Shown here: piece after piece, positions 37,885 to 49,574 of the stretch
How positions within the stretch are numbered: position 1 is the first letter of the stretch
Layout of the letters: each line of letters begins with the position of its first letter
DNA from: Anarhynchus alexandrinus
Lineage: Eukaryota > Chordata > Aves > Charadriiformes > Charadriidae
Direction: 5' to 3'
Assembly (NCBI GenBank): GCA_008711295.1
Contig: VUYV01000119.1
Coordinates: 1,207,159-1,271,158 of the forward strand
Length of the DNA: 64,000 bases
Made by a program: the position numbers and the translations under genes
The notes under the pieces: model-generated
What the model was told of the DNA's origin: nothing
Database searches by the model: none
The model's input: only the letters and a program-made list of their open reading frames with translations

Positions 37885-39825
37885 TTTCAGGTACCTGTCA
37901 TTGAGTCCTATTATCTCAGTGTCTGCTAGAATAAATGGAGCTTTCAGGCTTGGTATCTTCTTCCCATGGGAGTCCTGATGCAATCCTGTCATCTTTTAGT
38001 CTTCTGCTTAGTAAGATGTTGAGATATTTAAATCTCTTCCTGTAAGGCTTTTCTTTTTTTTTTTTTTTTTTTATAAAAACCTCCACATCTTTTTATTTAT
38101 TTATTCTTTTCTGCATCCCTTGCTACATTTTCAACATCTTTTTTTATATGCAGACATTGGTTTTACCTATTAAAACCATCATTTGTGTTTTCTACTTTAT
38201 ACATCTCATGAGTTCTTATTCTCCACCACATTGAATTTGGAAATTCAAACTCTATGATCAAAAAGCTTTCCAAGATGTAGCCGAGATGAATGTTAGCAAG
38301 CCAAAGGCCACAGATGACTACATGAACAGAGCTTTTTAAATTTTAAACAATGTAAAAGAGATGTGATTCTTTCAGTCCTCTATTTTCTCCTTCTAATTAC
38401 CCATCTCCACTGCTTATATACAGATTTGCTCTTTATTTAGTAATTGGATTATCCTGTTGTTTGGATTTCTTTTATTCACACTGTTAGGATTTCTTTTATT
38501 CATACTAGACTTTTAATATCTCTCCCTCCCACAAGGTCATTTTTCCAGCTATGCATTGCATTTTCATGAGAGGTATACACTTGCAATTACAGGTGCTTTA
38601 TAAATCATCATCACTGTGAATCACAGACATAAATAAACAAGGTTGATGAAAGACCTTTTACTGCTATCAGTTATAACATAAAACGGGTTACACAGACAAG
38701 CTGTGACCTGTGAGATCAGATTGGTATCTAGAGTTTTAATCTCTGTTCTTGGCTGCGGTAGAGAAAAATGGCTATCATTTATCACTAGCAAAGCGTGCAG
38801 TAAGCAATAAGAATGTGTGAGCTCAGCCACATTAAACAGTAGCTGCTGTATATGTACATAAGCAGTGCTGTACCATACATCTACTACAGACATTTAATAG
38901 CAATATGCTGTAATTACGAACACAGATTCATTACAGATTACTTGAAACAGCAGAATTCAGATAATTGCAATGGGAATGTGTAATTGCAATGAGCAAGCAT
39001 CACGAACTAGTTTACTCAGATAATCAAGGGCCAACTAAAATTTCATTGTGGAGAAACCATACAGTATTCAAATTAAAACACATAAACCAAATAAAGAAGG
39101 CAGGGGAACTCTCCAAGTTATGGCCACTTCTGTTTCTTCTTTCAATACACTTCCCTGGCCATAAGGCTAATAATCCTGGTATACAGTTTGTGATGAACCG
39201 TGCGTTGTTGCAAGCAGCCATAAATTTGTATTCTTCTTTAGGCTGAGAATGGCAAGACTGCAACGCTCCACGTATAATGAGTACAGTACAGCCTGTTTGC
39301 TTCACAGGTTATAAAATACACACTAATGGCCTGATGTCTAAGGAGCTCATCTAATAGTTTTGATTAATCTTACCACTGACTTCTAGAGGAAATAGGGGAA
39401 AGAGCGCCAGGGACACGAAACCACCGGGCAATGGCTCCATTAAGACATCCTCTATCTAAGCACGTATTTCTCTGTTCACCCATGCATGGTGGCATGAAGT
39501 CATATACTTAATATGTAAGGCATAGAGTTCAGAGGACAACTTCTCTTCCAGTTTAGAGAAAACCATTACGAGACTCCAGCAATGCCAAATCTTGCAGTTG
39601 CTTGTCGTGATTCATTCTGATAAATAGTCGTTATTCTGACCATTCCCTCCAAAACCAAAACATGCGTTGCTTTTGTTCAGACTGTGCCTTCAACAGATAT
39701 TTTCAATTGAATTTGAAATAAATGCTTGTAATATCAAAAAGTTAAATTACTGAAAGGAAAGATCTGAAAGTTTTGGTGTTTGATCTATTTCTATTATAAG
39801 TCAAAAAGGAAATCCCATATCAAAC
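37885..39825. other. Intergenic, no gene seen
   Basis: AT-rich DNA with a T-run (about 38049-38071) and a 24-bp tandem duplication (38463-38510). No coding exon recognised. Confidence 0.55.
38463..38510. repeat. 24-bp tandem duplication, two copies
   Basis: GGATTTCTTTTATTCAYACT occurs at 38463 and again at 38487, with the second copy diverging at its 3' end. Local duplication without visible function. Confidence 0.8.
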
Positions 39826-40573
39826 TCGGTCGGGGCAATCCCAAGCACAAATACCAGCTTGGTGGAGAATGGATTGAGAGCAGCCCTGAGGAGAAGGACC
39901 TGAGGGTGTTGACTGATGAGAAGCTCAACATGAGCCGGCAATGCACGATCACAGCCCAGAAGGCCAACCATATCCTGGGCTGCATCAGAAGCATGGGCAG
40001 CAGGTCAAGGGAGGTGATTCTTCCTTTCTACTCCGCTCTGGTGAGACCCCACCTGGAGTATTGCATCCAGCTCTGGAGCCCCCAACATGGGAAAGACATG
40101 GACCTATTGGACCATGTCCAGAGGAGGGCCACAAAAATTATCTGAGAGCTGGAGCACCTCTCCTATGAAGACAGGCTGAGAGAGTTGGGGCTGTTCAGCC
40201 TGGAGAAGAGAAGGCTCCGGGGAGACCTTAGAGCGGCCTTCCAGTACCTGAAGGGGGCCTACAGGAGAGCTGGGGAAGGACTTTTTACAAGGGCATGTAG
40301 GGATAGGATGAGGGGGAATGGCTTCAAACTGGAAGAGGGTAGATTTAGAAAAGATATTAGGAAGAAGTTTTTCACTTTGAGGGTGGTGAGGCACTGGAAC
40401 AGGTTGCCCAGAGAGGTTGTTGAGGCCCCATCCCTGGAGGTGTTCAAGGCCAGGCTGGATGGGGCTTTGAGCAACCTGGTCTGGTGGGAGGTGTCCCTGC
40501 CTATGGCAGGGGGGTTGGAATTAGATGATATTTAAGGTTCCTTCCAACCTAAACCATTCTATGATTCTATGAA
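39826..40573 (+). mobile_element. CR1 LINE, 5'-truncated, well preserved
   Basis: Starts at CGGTCGGGGCAATCCCAAGC. The first part reads [26 protein letters not shown] through VQRRATKII up to a TGA at 40143-40145, which replaces the Arg of the usual MIRGLEHL. The rest reads on from 40185 to 40535 ([31 protein letters not shown]). The 3' UTR has the CTATGGCAGGGGGGTTGGAA type and ends in ATTCTATGATTCTATGA. One of the better-kept copies. Confidence 0.96.
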
Positions 40574-43500
40574 ACTGCTATTCTATCAAGAAAACTATTA
40601 AAATTACTTCAGACAATTACAGTGACCAGTTTTGCTCACATCCTTTAGTTTAGCTGTAACAAAGTTCTACAGAATCAATTTTAGCATGTGAAAAGTCCCA
40701 AACAAGTCACCAACCTGTCAACATGCAACACAGCATTTACACCAGCACTTCAGAGCTCTGCTGAGCTGAGGCCTTCATGAATAGTCTTTGCCTTCACAAC
40801 ACTATAGATGTTGATCATTGCACCCACTTTTCAAAACAACAAAGATAAAAAACTATTTTCCAAGATTAGTGTTGCTATAAAATTTGCCTCAATTTTGTTA
40901 CAGGTAGTTGATCTCCAACTAGTCATGCATACAAAACTCATCTGCTTTATATGCATACAAGGCACTCCATTTGAATTACTAACATGAACAAGTAGAACTG
41001 ATAACAACAAATCACAAATAACTGCTCCTTTGATGTCCAGATGTTGCACTCTGAGAACTTGTCTGTGATTTGTAACCCGAGAAATGGAGCCCAAGACTCA
41101 GCTTCCGAAGGATCATCAAGTCAGAACATTAATTTCTTTTAAAACTTTTCAACTGTCAGCTTCTGAGTAGAAATGAAGAGCAGCTGTCAAAAACAGCTGA
41201 GTAACAGATGCTGTGAATATAGGGACCATAAATTAGGGGCCTGATTGAGAAAAGATCTGCTATACAACAAGGGCATTTTAGTATGCACTTCAGGAATATC
41301 TGGCAGAACGGTCTAGCACTGGAGCTAGACAGTTATTAAAGAGAGTGATGTGAATAATCCAGAAATGTCTATTTCTGAATTATGCAGAACCTTCTCAAGG
41401 TTCTGTCAAAGTTATGGGTGTTTTCTTGTGTTGTGCTGAAATGAAAAGCAGGGTTGAGATATTAATGTTCTGTGAAGGACACTCATTTAAAACATGCACA
41501 GCGCTGAAGTACACTATCAGCTGCTTTACGATACAGAGAAGCTTGTAAGGGAATAAAATAAGGACAGCTGAAATGTTTGATTTTAAGCTCGATATTTTCC
41601 CTTCACATGCAGCACTAAAGGGTATAATTTATATTCTATGATTATTTTGATACTGAAAAACCTCATTTTCTTGTCCTGGGTGAAATGGGAGTAACTGAAG
41701 TGGTGCTGGGCAACCTACATGGTCACAAAGCTGTCAGGGGCAGCCCTCGACTGCTATGGAGAAGGAGCTGTATTTGCCACCTATCACACCACCTGATTCA
41801 GAAACATCTTTGGGGTCAGCTTCAGGCTATTCTGCTGATACCCTGTAGTGCAAGGCACTAGGGCCAGTATACCTTATGATACCAGTAAGAAAGGCACTCA
41901 GACTCCACGAGCTATTGCTTAAAAAATCATTTTTTAGAGCTAACGCCAGAAAGAGAAAGAATACAGATAATCTTACATCCCTTCAGGTGCTGGGAACCCC
42001 AAGCTGTGCAGTGTCAGACAGACCTCTGCTCAGGGCACATTGTACAGATCCCACCCCTAGAAAAGTTCACTGACATTTTGGTTTTGAGTCCTCTTGTAGA
42101 ATTTTCTTAGACAAAAAAATATTGTATTCGTCACTTCTACCATCAAACAACCGCATGTTCACATGAGAAATTGCTGCTCCACTGTAAGATAAGGACAAGG
42201 CCACGCAGGTGGTGTAATCGACAACACCAAGTGGGAGCCGCCTGTGGGCTCCTCTGTTGCCATCACCCAGCTGAGTTTGCGCTGTGGCCCAGCACAGGCC
42301 TGAAGGACAACCTGTACGTGCAGCTCTGCGCCGCACAGCACCGTTCAATTACGTGGATCGCTAAATCTTTGATGCACAACAGTCTTCTGGTTAGGATCGT
42401 TACAACCCCAAGGGGGAAAATCTTGCACCTGCTGGAGGCTTTAGGCTTTGCTTCCCTGCTGTGGGCATCAAGTGGTGCTCTATGCCAGCTTGGGAGCTTC
42501 CACTGCTCCTTGAGGTGAGTTCTGCCTACTGTTAGACATGAGACATAGTGGCAGAGGATTGTTCCTGGAGGGTCCCTTTACTATCCAGCATGAGGGCGAT
42601 GGGATTTGGAGGCAGGCTGTGCTCCAAGGTCAGGGGACCTACGGAGATAATAAGATGCGGAGTGCATCAGGCTTCTCCCAGCATCAACCACACCGTGAAC
42701 AACACATCTGCAAGCACAGAAGTGAGCATTCTGCTCCTGTAGAGGGGACAAGATGCTTACGGCTCTGTCTGGGATGTAGGATATGTTGCTGCTTCTCTTC
42801 TTTCTTTGCATAGACACCCTGGGACTTTCACAGGTTATTTCTGTTTTCCGTAGCAAGTGGAAGATGAGTATGTGCACAATACAGGCAAATCTCACAGTCT
42901 CACCTTGCACAGCGTTTGCCAAGAAGACAGGTTGTATACTGTAGCTCTGAAGACATTCAACATCTGGGGAACAGAAATCTGCTTTTGAGGGCTGCTCTGG
43001 GATCATCACAGTTCTTCTTACGCCAGCCTCACATGGTTATCTCCGGGCTGTTCTGCAGAATGGATTGTCAAAACCACTCCACTTACTAAGGTCCTATATT
43101 TATTGTCTTTCTTCATGTCCCTGGCTCCATATCTCTATGTAAGAATTACTCCACACCCACTTACATTTAGTATATATGCTATAGTGGCATGCAGTATAGT
43201 AAGAATCAGAAATTGTCTCATAGTAACAAAAATTGTCCCATGTAACAAAATGAGCCTCTTGATTGATCCTGCAAGCGATATAAACCTCTCATGCTGGTTG
43301 GTGATTTGGCTGGAGGAAAATCACTCAGTTCGCTTTCCAGATAGATTTCAGCTCTCAGATTTGATAATCTGCTATCATACACATAATGAATACGAGTTAA
43401 TAGTTTAGGCCTCTATTTAGGAAGAAAGCTTTAACTCTAAGCCTTAGAGTTAATTGATCTTATAAAGTCAGTATATTTAAAAATACACAAAAATTTGTAT

Positions 43501-46500
43501 TACAGCAGAACCCTAATACACATAGAGAAAATGTAAATTTGCACAATGTAAAATTGCATGTATGTGGCAGTTTGATTGTTTTCTTTTTTATAACTGAAAG
43601 GTTTACTGCATGAAACCTAATGGAACTTGCTTAATAGAGAACACTGGCAAAGTTACGAGAGCAAACTGCAGCCAGGGAACTATTCGCAGCCCTAAGACTC
43701 ATAACCATATGAAAGAAGAGAGGTCACGTTCTTCACTGCTTTGCTACTGTAAGACCATACAACAAGGTCTTGATGGGACCTTGCAGCTCGCTGAGTCCAG
43801 GCACTGCTCTCGCTGTCAAAGAGATTTCATAATCCTTTTTATAAACTTTCTGACCTCGAAGATTGATCCCACAGCACATTTTCCAGGGTGTTATGCAGCC
43901 ATGCATTAAAATTGCTATGCAGTGGGACTTCCAGGGTTGCTCTGCAATAAGCTGACCTCAGAAGAGTCTGTGGCACACGAGGACCTGTTTTGTGATTGCT
44001 CAGTACATTGGCCTGAGAAAACTTGCTGAATATTGAATGTGATGTGGCCAGTGTCATAATAACTCTGTGTCTGACCTGCCTGAATGGGTTTTCCTGTATG
44101 ACTATTGTGTTGTAATTCAATATGAGACTTAGAGAAACAAGGCTGGGAAGTTGCAACTGTCTTACATTAACTGCTTCCCATCTTATACTGACATGTATTT
44201 TTAAGACAATGGCTGTTTTATTACCAGTGAAGATGCTACTTCCAGGCTGCAGGTCAAATAGCTATTTATGCCAAGCTGAAAACCTAGGGATCAAAACACA
44301 CTTGGGACCAAACATACTTCCAAGGGTGAAACGTGAAGGGCACAGCTGACAGTGGTCTGATCTGTGGACAGATGGGAGCTTCTGAAGCAGCTGTGTCCTT
44401 CTCAAGCTCAAGAGAGGAAGAAATATGCAGAAAAATATTTTGAGTCAAAATATGGTATGATTTCTTTTCAAAAGGCAGTTTTGCCCCGGTATGCTTATAA
44501 TTATAGCATGAGTGAATTACGTGGTTTCAAGCCACAGAGGTAAAGGATGTTACCTTTAAGGGCAACAGGACCAAGATCCCAGCAGGGGGGGGGGATGGTG
44601 GTGGTAGCTAGAAAACTCTCAATTGAATGAGGAAGGAAAAAACAGAGTATGCTTCATCTCTCCTCCTGCTCCCAAGCACAGTACCAAGCACCTGCATTTG
44701 TACAGAAAACATTTCTCTGTCCTGTAAACAAATCTGGCAAGAAGGTTGATATAAAAAGGAGATTTAAAAATAAAATCCAGCTCTTCAATCTCTGAAGAAG
44801 CCCAGCCCTGTGTGGCACTTCTGGGAGCTCTGGCATGGGGGCAGAACTGGAGGTCAGGCACAGTCACGCTCCATGCCCTGGATCAGGAACTGAAGCCTGT
44901 ACGGAGCTTGCTGGGTAAAAGCTGGGACTTAACAGTGGTCCTCAGAGAGAAAAGCAGGAGACCATGCCTGCTCCCGTGACATGGCAGAAGGGAAGTCCCT
45001 TTAATTGAAAAAGGTGGCAAATCCAGAAATTTCAGCATTCAACTGCAAAAAGGAGAGAAAGCTAAGGAGCTAAGAAAGATTCACAAGACAGAGATGAGTC
45101 CTAAGTAGCCCTTTAATACTATCTCCTCCAGAGCCACAGAGGAAGCATCCTCGCCAAGTTAGGAATTGCTCTTGACTTCTCTGTCTTCCTAGAAATCATA
45201 AGACAGTAATTACTGCAAGAAGCCCTAAGGAGTCCACTCAGGAAGGCTTCAGTTTCCTCTCAAGCACACGCAGGGAAGCTCAGAAGTAAATGATTAATGG
45301 CCCACAGCTTTATTTGATCTGCTGCTACAATTAAGTAGTGGCTGGCAAAGCTCACCATCCTCCCTCAGGTACTAATCCATATTGGGCTGTTTCAAAGAGT
45401 TCCTGAGAAGCTGGAGCTTAGATAACCTCATTAAAAGCTATTTGAGAGGTGTTTCAGTTACATTAATATACTGTATGACTACTGAGGATATCCATATGCT
45501 GCTCATATATAAAAACACGAATAAGTCATCTGTTGGATAGCTGAGGTTTTTCAGTTATTTCTAAATGGTACACAGATATGATGGGTATTTGGATGTAAAG
45601 GATATTCACTGACTGAAGATGACTTTAGTAAATAACTTCCATCAATGTGTTTGGCTAGGAGTGACACGTGATCTTTGTATGAACATGAGTTACCTGTTAG
45701 ACCTGTAACTACCAAGTTCTGACATTTCTTGTGCCAAATACCATATGGAGAGACTGAGCAGTTAGAAAAATACATTTGAGCGGAGGTAAGTTTATTTTTA
45801 TAAGCTACAGACAGTTTTCACAAACAGTATTTACCTATCTGAAAATATGTGCTTGCAAAATATTTCATCTATCTCAGTATCATACCCAGATGTTTTTACT
45901 GAAAATAAAAAAAAAAACCAGCAAGGAGATCCCTTGAAAGAACAGATGATATTTTCAATGCTGAAAAGAATAAGACATTTTAAAAATTATGAAAAAATAA
46001 ACAACATTTAAAATTATTCAGGCATGGAGCGCTAGGTTTGCAAAGACAAGGGACGGCACCACCCTCACTGCCTTCCTGACGCTGGTACCTCAGTCTCATA
46101 ATTTCTTTGGGGCTGGACCTACTGTCTCGAAACCCGGCTCAGAGAACTGACCTCGCTGGTAACAACGCTGTGTTGCTGTTGTGGCTGTATTACTTTTCAG
46201 GTGGACTAGGTCCTTGGTTCATCTCATGACCACGCAAAACCGTGTGCCAGCAGAAGGGTGGCAGCAGCAGTGAGTGGCTGGGAGCAGGGCAGTCCTTGTC
46301 CGCAGCAGGCCAGACCATGCTGAGTCCAAACGGGCGTGCAACCAGGGTGACAGGCACATAAATGTCTTTGGGGATCTGAGCCCGAGAACCATCATCTCAC
46401 TGATGTCCTGAGGGAATGAGTTCCTGAAGTCATTCCCTTATTTTTTATACTTTAACATTTTATTCTTGAATATAAAACTTCCATTCTTCTGAAAGACTGA

Positions 46501-47869
46501 AATCAGAGACAGAAATCGGAGTTCTGATGCTCCTAAATTAGAAAAACATTGCTAAATTGTAATATAAAGGAAGAAAATTCTTGCTTTGATGGAAAAAAAA
46601 TCCATTTTTTCTTCCTTTATTGCTAAAAAGTGTGGCTTTTTTCACTCATAAAATATACAAATTTCAAAAGCTTTTTGTTTAAAAATGTTATTAAAACAGG
46701 ACATTTTCATTAAAATGTGAAATATTCACACACTTAGAAATGTTTTTGATTAACATCCACCTTCTTAGACTGCTATAGATCCTACAAATATCGTAGCATA
46801 GGATTTTTTCAGTATTTTTTAGTAATCCCGTCAAAACAATAGGATAAAAAGTATTTAAAGTTCCACCTAAGCTGATACTTAATTTCAATGGCTGGCAGCT
46901 AGACTGATTTTTTCCAGGAATAAAAACTTTGCATGAAAATGTTTAAAGAAGTGTCCCCAAGTGAAGCCCGCCTTGTGCAAACCTGGGGTTTAGAGGTGAC
47001 ATGAAAGAAGGAGAAGAACACAGAAGTACAGCGAATCCTTCCGTCCCCCTGACCTGCATTTGCTCGTGTCTGTCGCTGTGACAGCTTCACTGTGACAACT
47101 ACCTGCTTACAACCTTGCTGCTGCAAAGACATGGAGATCCTCCCATCGAAAAGGAAAAGTAGTGTTATGTGTCCAACAGATCAGATATAGGTGACACTTT
47201 TCATCTTGAGAGATACCACTTACTCCTATAGTAAATTAATTTGAGTGGGAGGGGAAGTCAAGTAAAAAGTAAACATAAAAAAACTGGGAAGAAAAAAACA
47301 CAGGCCTTACTACAGCCTGGATGACAAGAACTGCAAAACCAAATCTGGCATAAGACCCTGCTTGATGTATCCAAATTTTGTATCATAGCTCCTACATTTC
47401 AGTCGCACTGGAGAGCATCTTGAGAAGCACCACAACTGCGCAAGGCAGAGATGCTTTTGAGAGTAGTTTCTTTAACTTGCTCTTACAGATCTGCAAATAG
47501 GGAAATCCCCAAATTTCCCATGCTGTCTCTTCTGGAGTACCACAATCCTGACATCTAACCTAAATCTCATGCTGAGGTTTAAGCTGTTATACTGCTTGCT
47601 CTTCTGTCTTCACTATGGACTTTCAGGGGGATCGTGTGCCACACAGGCTATGTTCCCGTTTGTTCATGCTAGGACAGCCGTGAGCATGGTGACTTGTGCT
47701 CCGCCTGACGTTCACTATAACCTCCTGGTTCTTCTTCATGGAGCTGCTACCTGTCTTGCTGTTCCCCATCCTGCATTTCTGCAGCTGATGCTCTCTCTGA
47801 CCTTGCACTTGTGCTTCGGGAGCATCCCACTTTTCCAGAACATTTTTCCAGTCTGTCAGGATCATTTCT
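40574..47869. other. Intergenic, no recognisable gene
   Basis: About 7.3 kb without a supported gene. Mostly AT-rich, with a less AT-rich part near 42180-42800 whose open frames on both strands resemble nothing known. A G-run occurs at 44585-44594. Confidence 0.55.
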
Positions 47870-47985
47870 GAACTCTGATCTTGTTCCCCAGCATAGCCAC
47901 AGCCCTTCCCGGCACCATCAAATTTAGTAAGCGTGCTCTCTGTGTCATTATCCACATCACTGGTGAAAATCTTTGATGGCACTGC
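47870..47985 (-). mobile_element. Ancient CR1-like LINE relic (RT motif region)
   Basis: A minus-strand frame reads KIFTSDVDNDTESTLTKFDG, matching [20 protein letters not shown], the segment before the RT catalytic DD in the window's CR1 copies. The plus strand also aligns base by base with the antisense CR1 text (AAATTTAGTAAGCGTGC for AAACTTGCTGAGGGTGC). The DD motif itself is decayed to GAGK. It lies about 280 bp upstream of the CCNA1 CpG island. Confidence 0.6.
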
Positions 47986-48332
47986 ATGAAGCGCTGCTTA
48001 ATTCCACTTATAAAGCTCAGCTTTTCCACCGCTGACGGCTGAGAACTGCTCTTGCGTACAGCTGTGCAATCAGTTCTGCAGTTGTCCCCTGGCTTAGACT
48101 TTATCGAAGTGTCACGGGAGTCAAATCCACACTTAAATCAACTAAAATCGCCTTTTTCTTATTTTTCCTTTATCAAAGAGGGAAGTCAAATCCTTCCCAC
48201 CTCAGCTGTTCCCACAGAGCTGCTGCTGTCGCTTACACATCCTTTTCTTACAGCCTGGATGTTCGGGAACGGCAGGCGGTGCNGGGCTTCCAACTGGCCG
48301 CGGCCAACAGCCACCGCCTCCATCGGCCGCCG

Positions 48333-48342
48333 CCTATATAGG
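48333..48342 (+). promoter_or_regulatory. CCTATATAGG: TATA box or CArG box
   Basis: The ten bases fit both a TATA-type core (TATATA at 48335-48340) and the SRF CArG consensus CC(A/T)6GG exactly. It is the only A/T-rich island in a long GC-rich stretch. If it works as a TATA box, transcription would begin about 25-35 bp downstream, near 48365. Confidence 0.5.
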
Positions 48343-48548
48343 GGCCGGCGGGCGGGCGGGCGGCCTCCTCGGCGGTGCGCGGCGCAGCGTCCTCCGGGGG
48401 GCCGGTGGCGAGCGGGGCCGGGCAGCGCGGTGCGGGCTCTCCGGCAGCGCGGCCGACCGCCCGCCTGCCTTCCTGCGGGGCGGGAGGGGCTGCCCGAGGC
48501 GTAACCGAATATTTGTGCTGGTTTGGGTTGGTTTGGTTGGTTCCCCTT

Positions 48549-48556
48549 CCCCCCCC

Positions 48557-48597
<41 letters not shown>

Positions 48598-48598
48598 C
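48549..48598. repeat. Poly-C then poly-T run
   Basis: A homopolymer C-run is followed directly by a T-run of more than 30, close to the assembly gap that starts at 48630. The exact length is unlikely to be reliable. Confidence 0.85.
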
Positions 48599-48629
48599 CC
48601 TGTGTTCCCGCCGCTGGGGGGTGCCCCCC

Positions 48630-48886
48630 NNNNNNNNNNNNNNNNNNNNNNNNNNNNNNNNNNNNNNNNNNNNNNNNNNNNNNNNNNNNNNNNNNNNNNN
48701 NNNNNNNNNNNNNNNNNNNNNNNNNNNNNNNNNNNNNNNNNNNNNNNNNNNNNNNNNNNNNNNNNNNNNNNNNNNNNNNNNNNNNNNNNNNNNNNNNNNN
48801 NNNNNNNNNNNNNNNNNNNNNNNNNNNNNNNNNNNNNNNNNNNNNNNNNNNNNNNNNNNNNNNNNNNNNNNNNNNNNNNNNNNNNN
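48630..48886. other. Assembly gap (257 N)
   Basis: Unknown bases inside the CCNA1 CpG island. It probably hides the exon coding the cyclin A1 N-terminus, because the sequenced flanks contain no frame that reads into the exon at 50400. Confidence 0.99.
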
Positions 48887-49063
48887 CCCCTCCCCTCCCT
48901 TCCCCGCCGAGGGGCCGCAGCCGCTTGCCCGACTCCCCGGGGAAGCCCCCGCCTGGTCGCTCTCCCCGGGGGCCCGGAGGTGCTCCGTGCCCCGGGCTGG
49001 GACCTGGGGTTGGTCGCCAGCCGCGGGCATGAGCGGTGCGGGCACCTTCTGTAGAGGCTGCAG

Positions 49064-49281
49064 GTAAAGGCCTGGGGGCGGCGGGGTGAGGAGTTGAATC
49101 GGGCTCCAGTTAATGAGCTTGAGTTTCCTGAGAAACCCTGCTAGTAACCGCTTAGTCCTCAGCTACTGACACTCCCCCGTGGAAATGCTTTTAGCAAATA
49201 ATCCCTCCGGTAAGGAAGGGACACTCGGCGAGACTTTGTTTGGGCACTTACACTCTAAAAGTGTAATGGGTGGTATAAAAA
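49064..49281 (+). other. CCNA1: 5' intron/flank of CCNA1
   Basis: Begins with a GTAAAG donor and continues as falling-GC sequence until a CR1 fragment. No coding exon found. Confidence 0.5.
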
Positions 49282-49574
49282 TGGGAAGGACTTTTTACTA
49301 GGGCATGTGGTGATAGGATGAGGGGGAATGGCTTTAAACTGGAAGAAGGTAGGTTTAGATTAAATATTAGAAAGAAATTTTTTCACTCTAAGGGTGGTAA
49401 GGCACTGGAACAGGTTGCCCAGGGAAGTTGTGGATGCCCCATCCCTGGAGGTGTTTAAGGTCAAGGCTGGATGTGGCCTGGGGCAACCTGGTCTAGTGGG
49501 AGGTGTCCCTGCCTATGGCAGGGGGGTTGGAACTGGATGATCCTCAAAGTCCCTTCCAACCTAAACCATTCTAT
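49282..49574 (+). mobile_element. CR1 LINE, 3' fragment in CCNA1 5' intron
   Basis: Starts at GGGAAGGACTTTTTACTAGG in ORF2, reads through the HWNRLP segment (GGCACTGGAACAGGTTGCCC) and the GGTTGGAACTGGATGATCCT 3' UTR, and ends at CCATTCTATGG without extra octamers. It lies in sense orientation between the CCNA1 promoter and its first visible coding exon. Confidence 0.95.

Larger units (their letters stand above)
48255..49075 (+). promoter_or_regulatory. CCNA1: CCNA1 CpG-island promoter and 5' region
   Basis: The sequenced parts (48264-48530 and 48887-49080) are very GC- and CpG-rich, and an assembly gap (48630-48886) lies between. Elements visible: possible MYB-type sites CAACTG (48291-48296) and CAACAG (48305-48310), CCTATATAGG (48333-48342), and a GC box GGGGCGGGAGGGGC (48477-48490). 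A good donor, TGCAG|GTAAAG, occurs at 49063/49064, suggesting a 5' exon end. The next gene on the plus strand is CCNA1, 1.3 kb further on. The human CCNA1 promoter is described as GC-box-driven and MYB-responsive; the site calls here are by eye only. Confidence 0.75.

Noticed and set aside
49029..49063. ATG at 49029 (MSGAGTFCRGC) as the CCNA1 start codon
   Set aside because: Splicing its donor at 49064 to 50400 puts the cyclin exon out of frame and reaches a stop within that exon. It resembles nothing in cyclin A1.
48248..49067. Long frames across the CCNA1 island gap on both strands
   Set aside because: They depend on N bases and homopolymers. None joins in frame to the exon at 50400.
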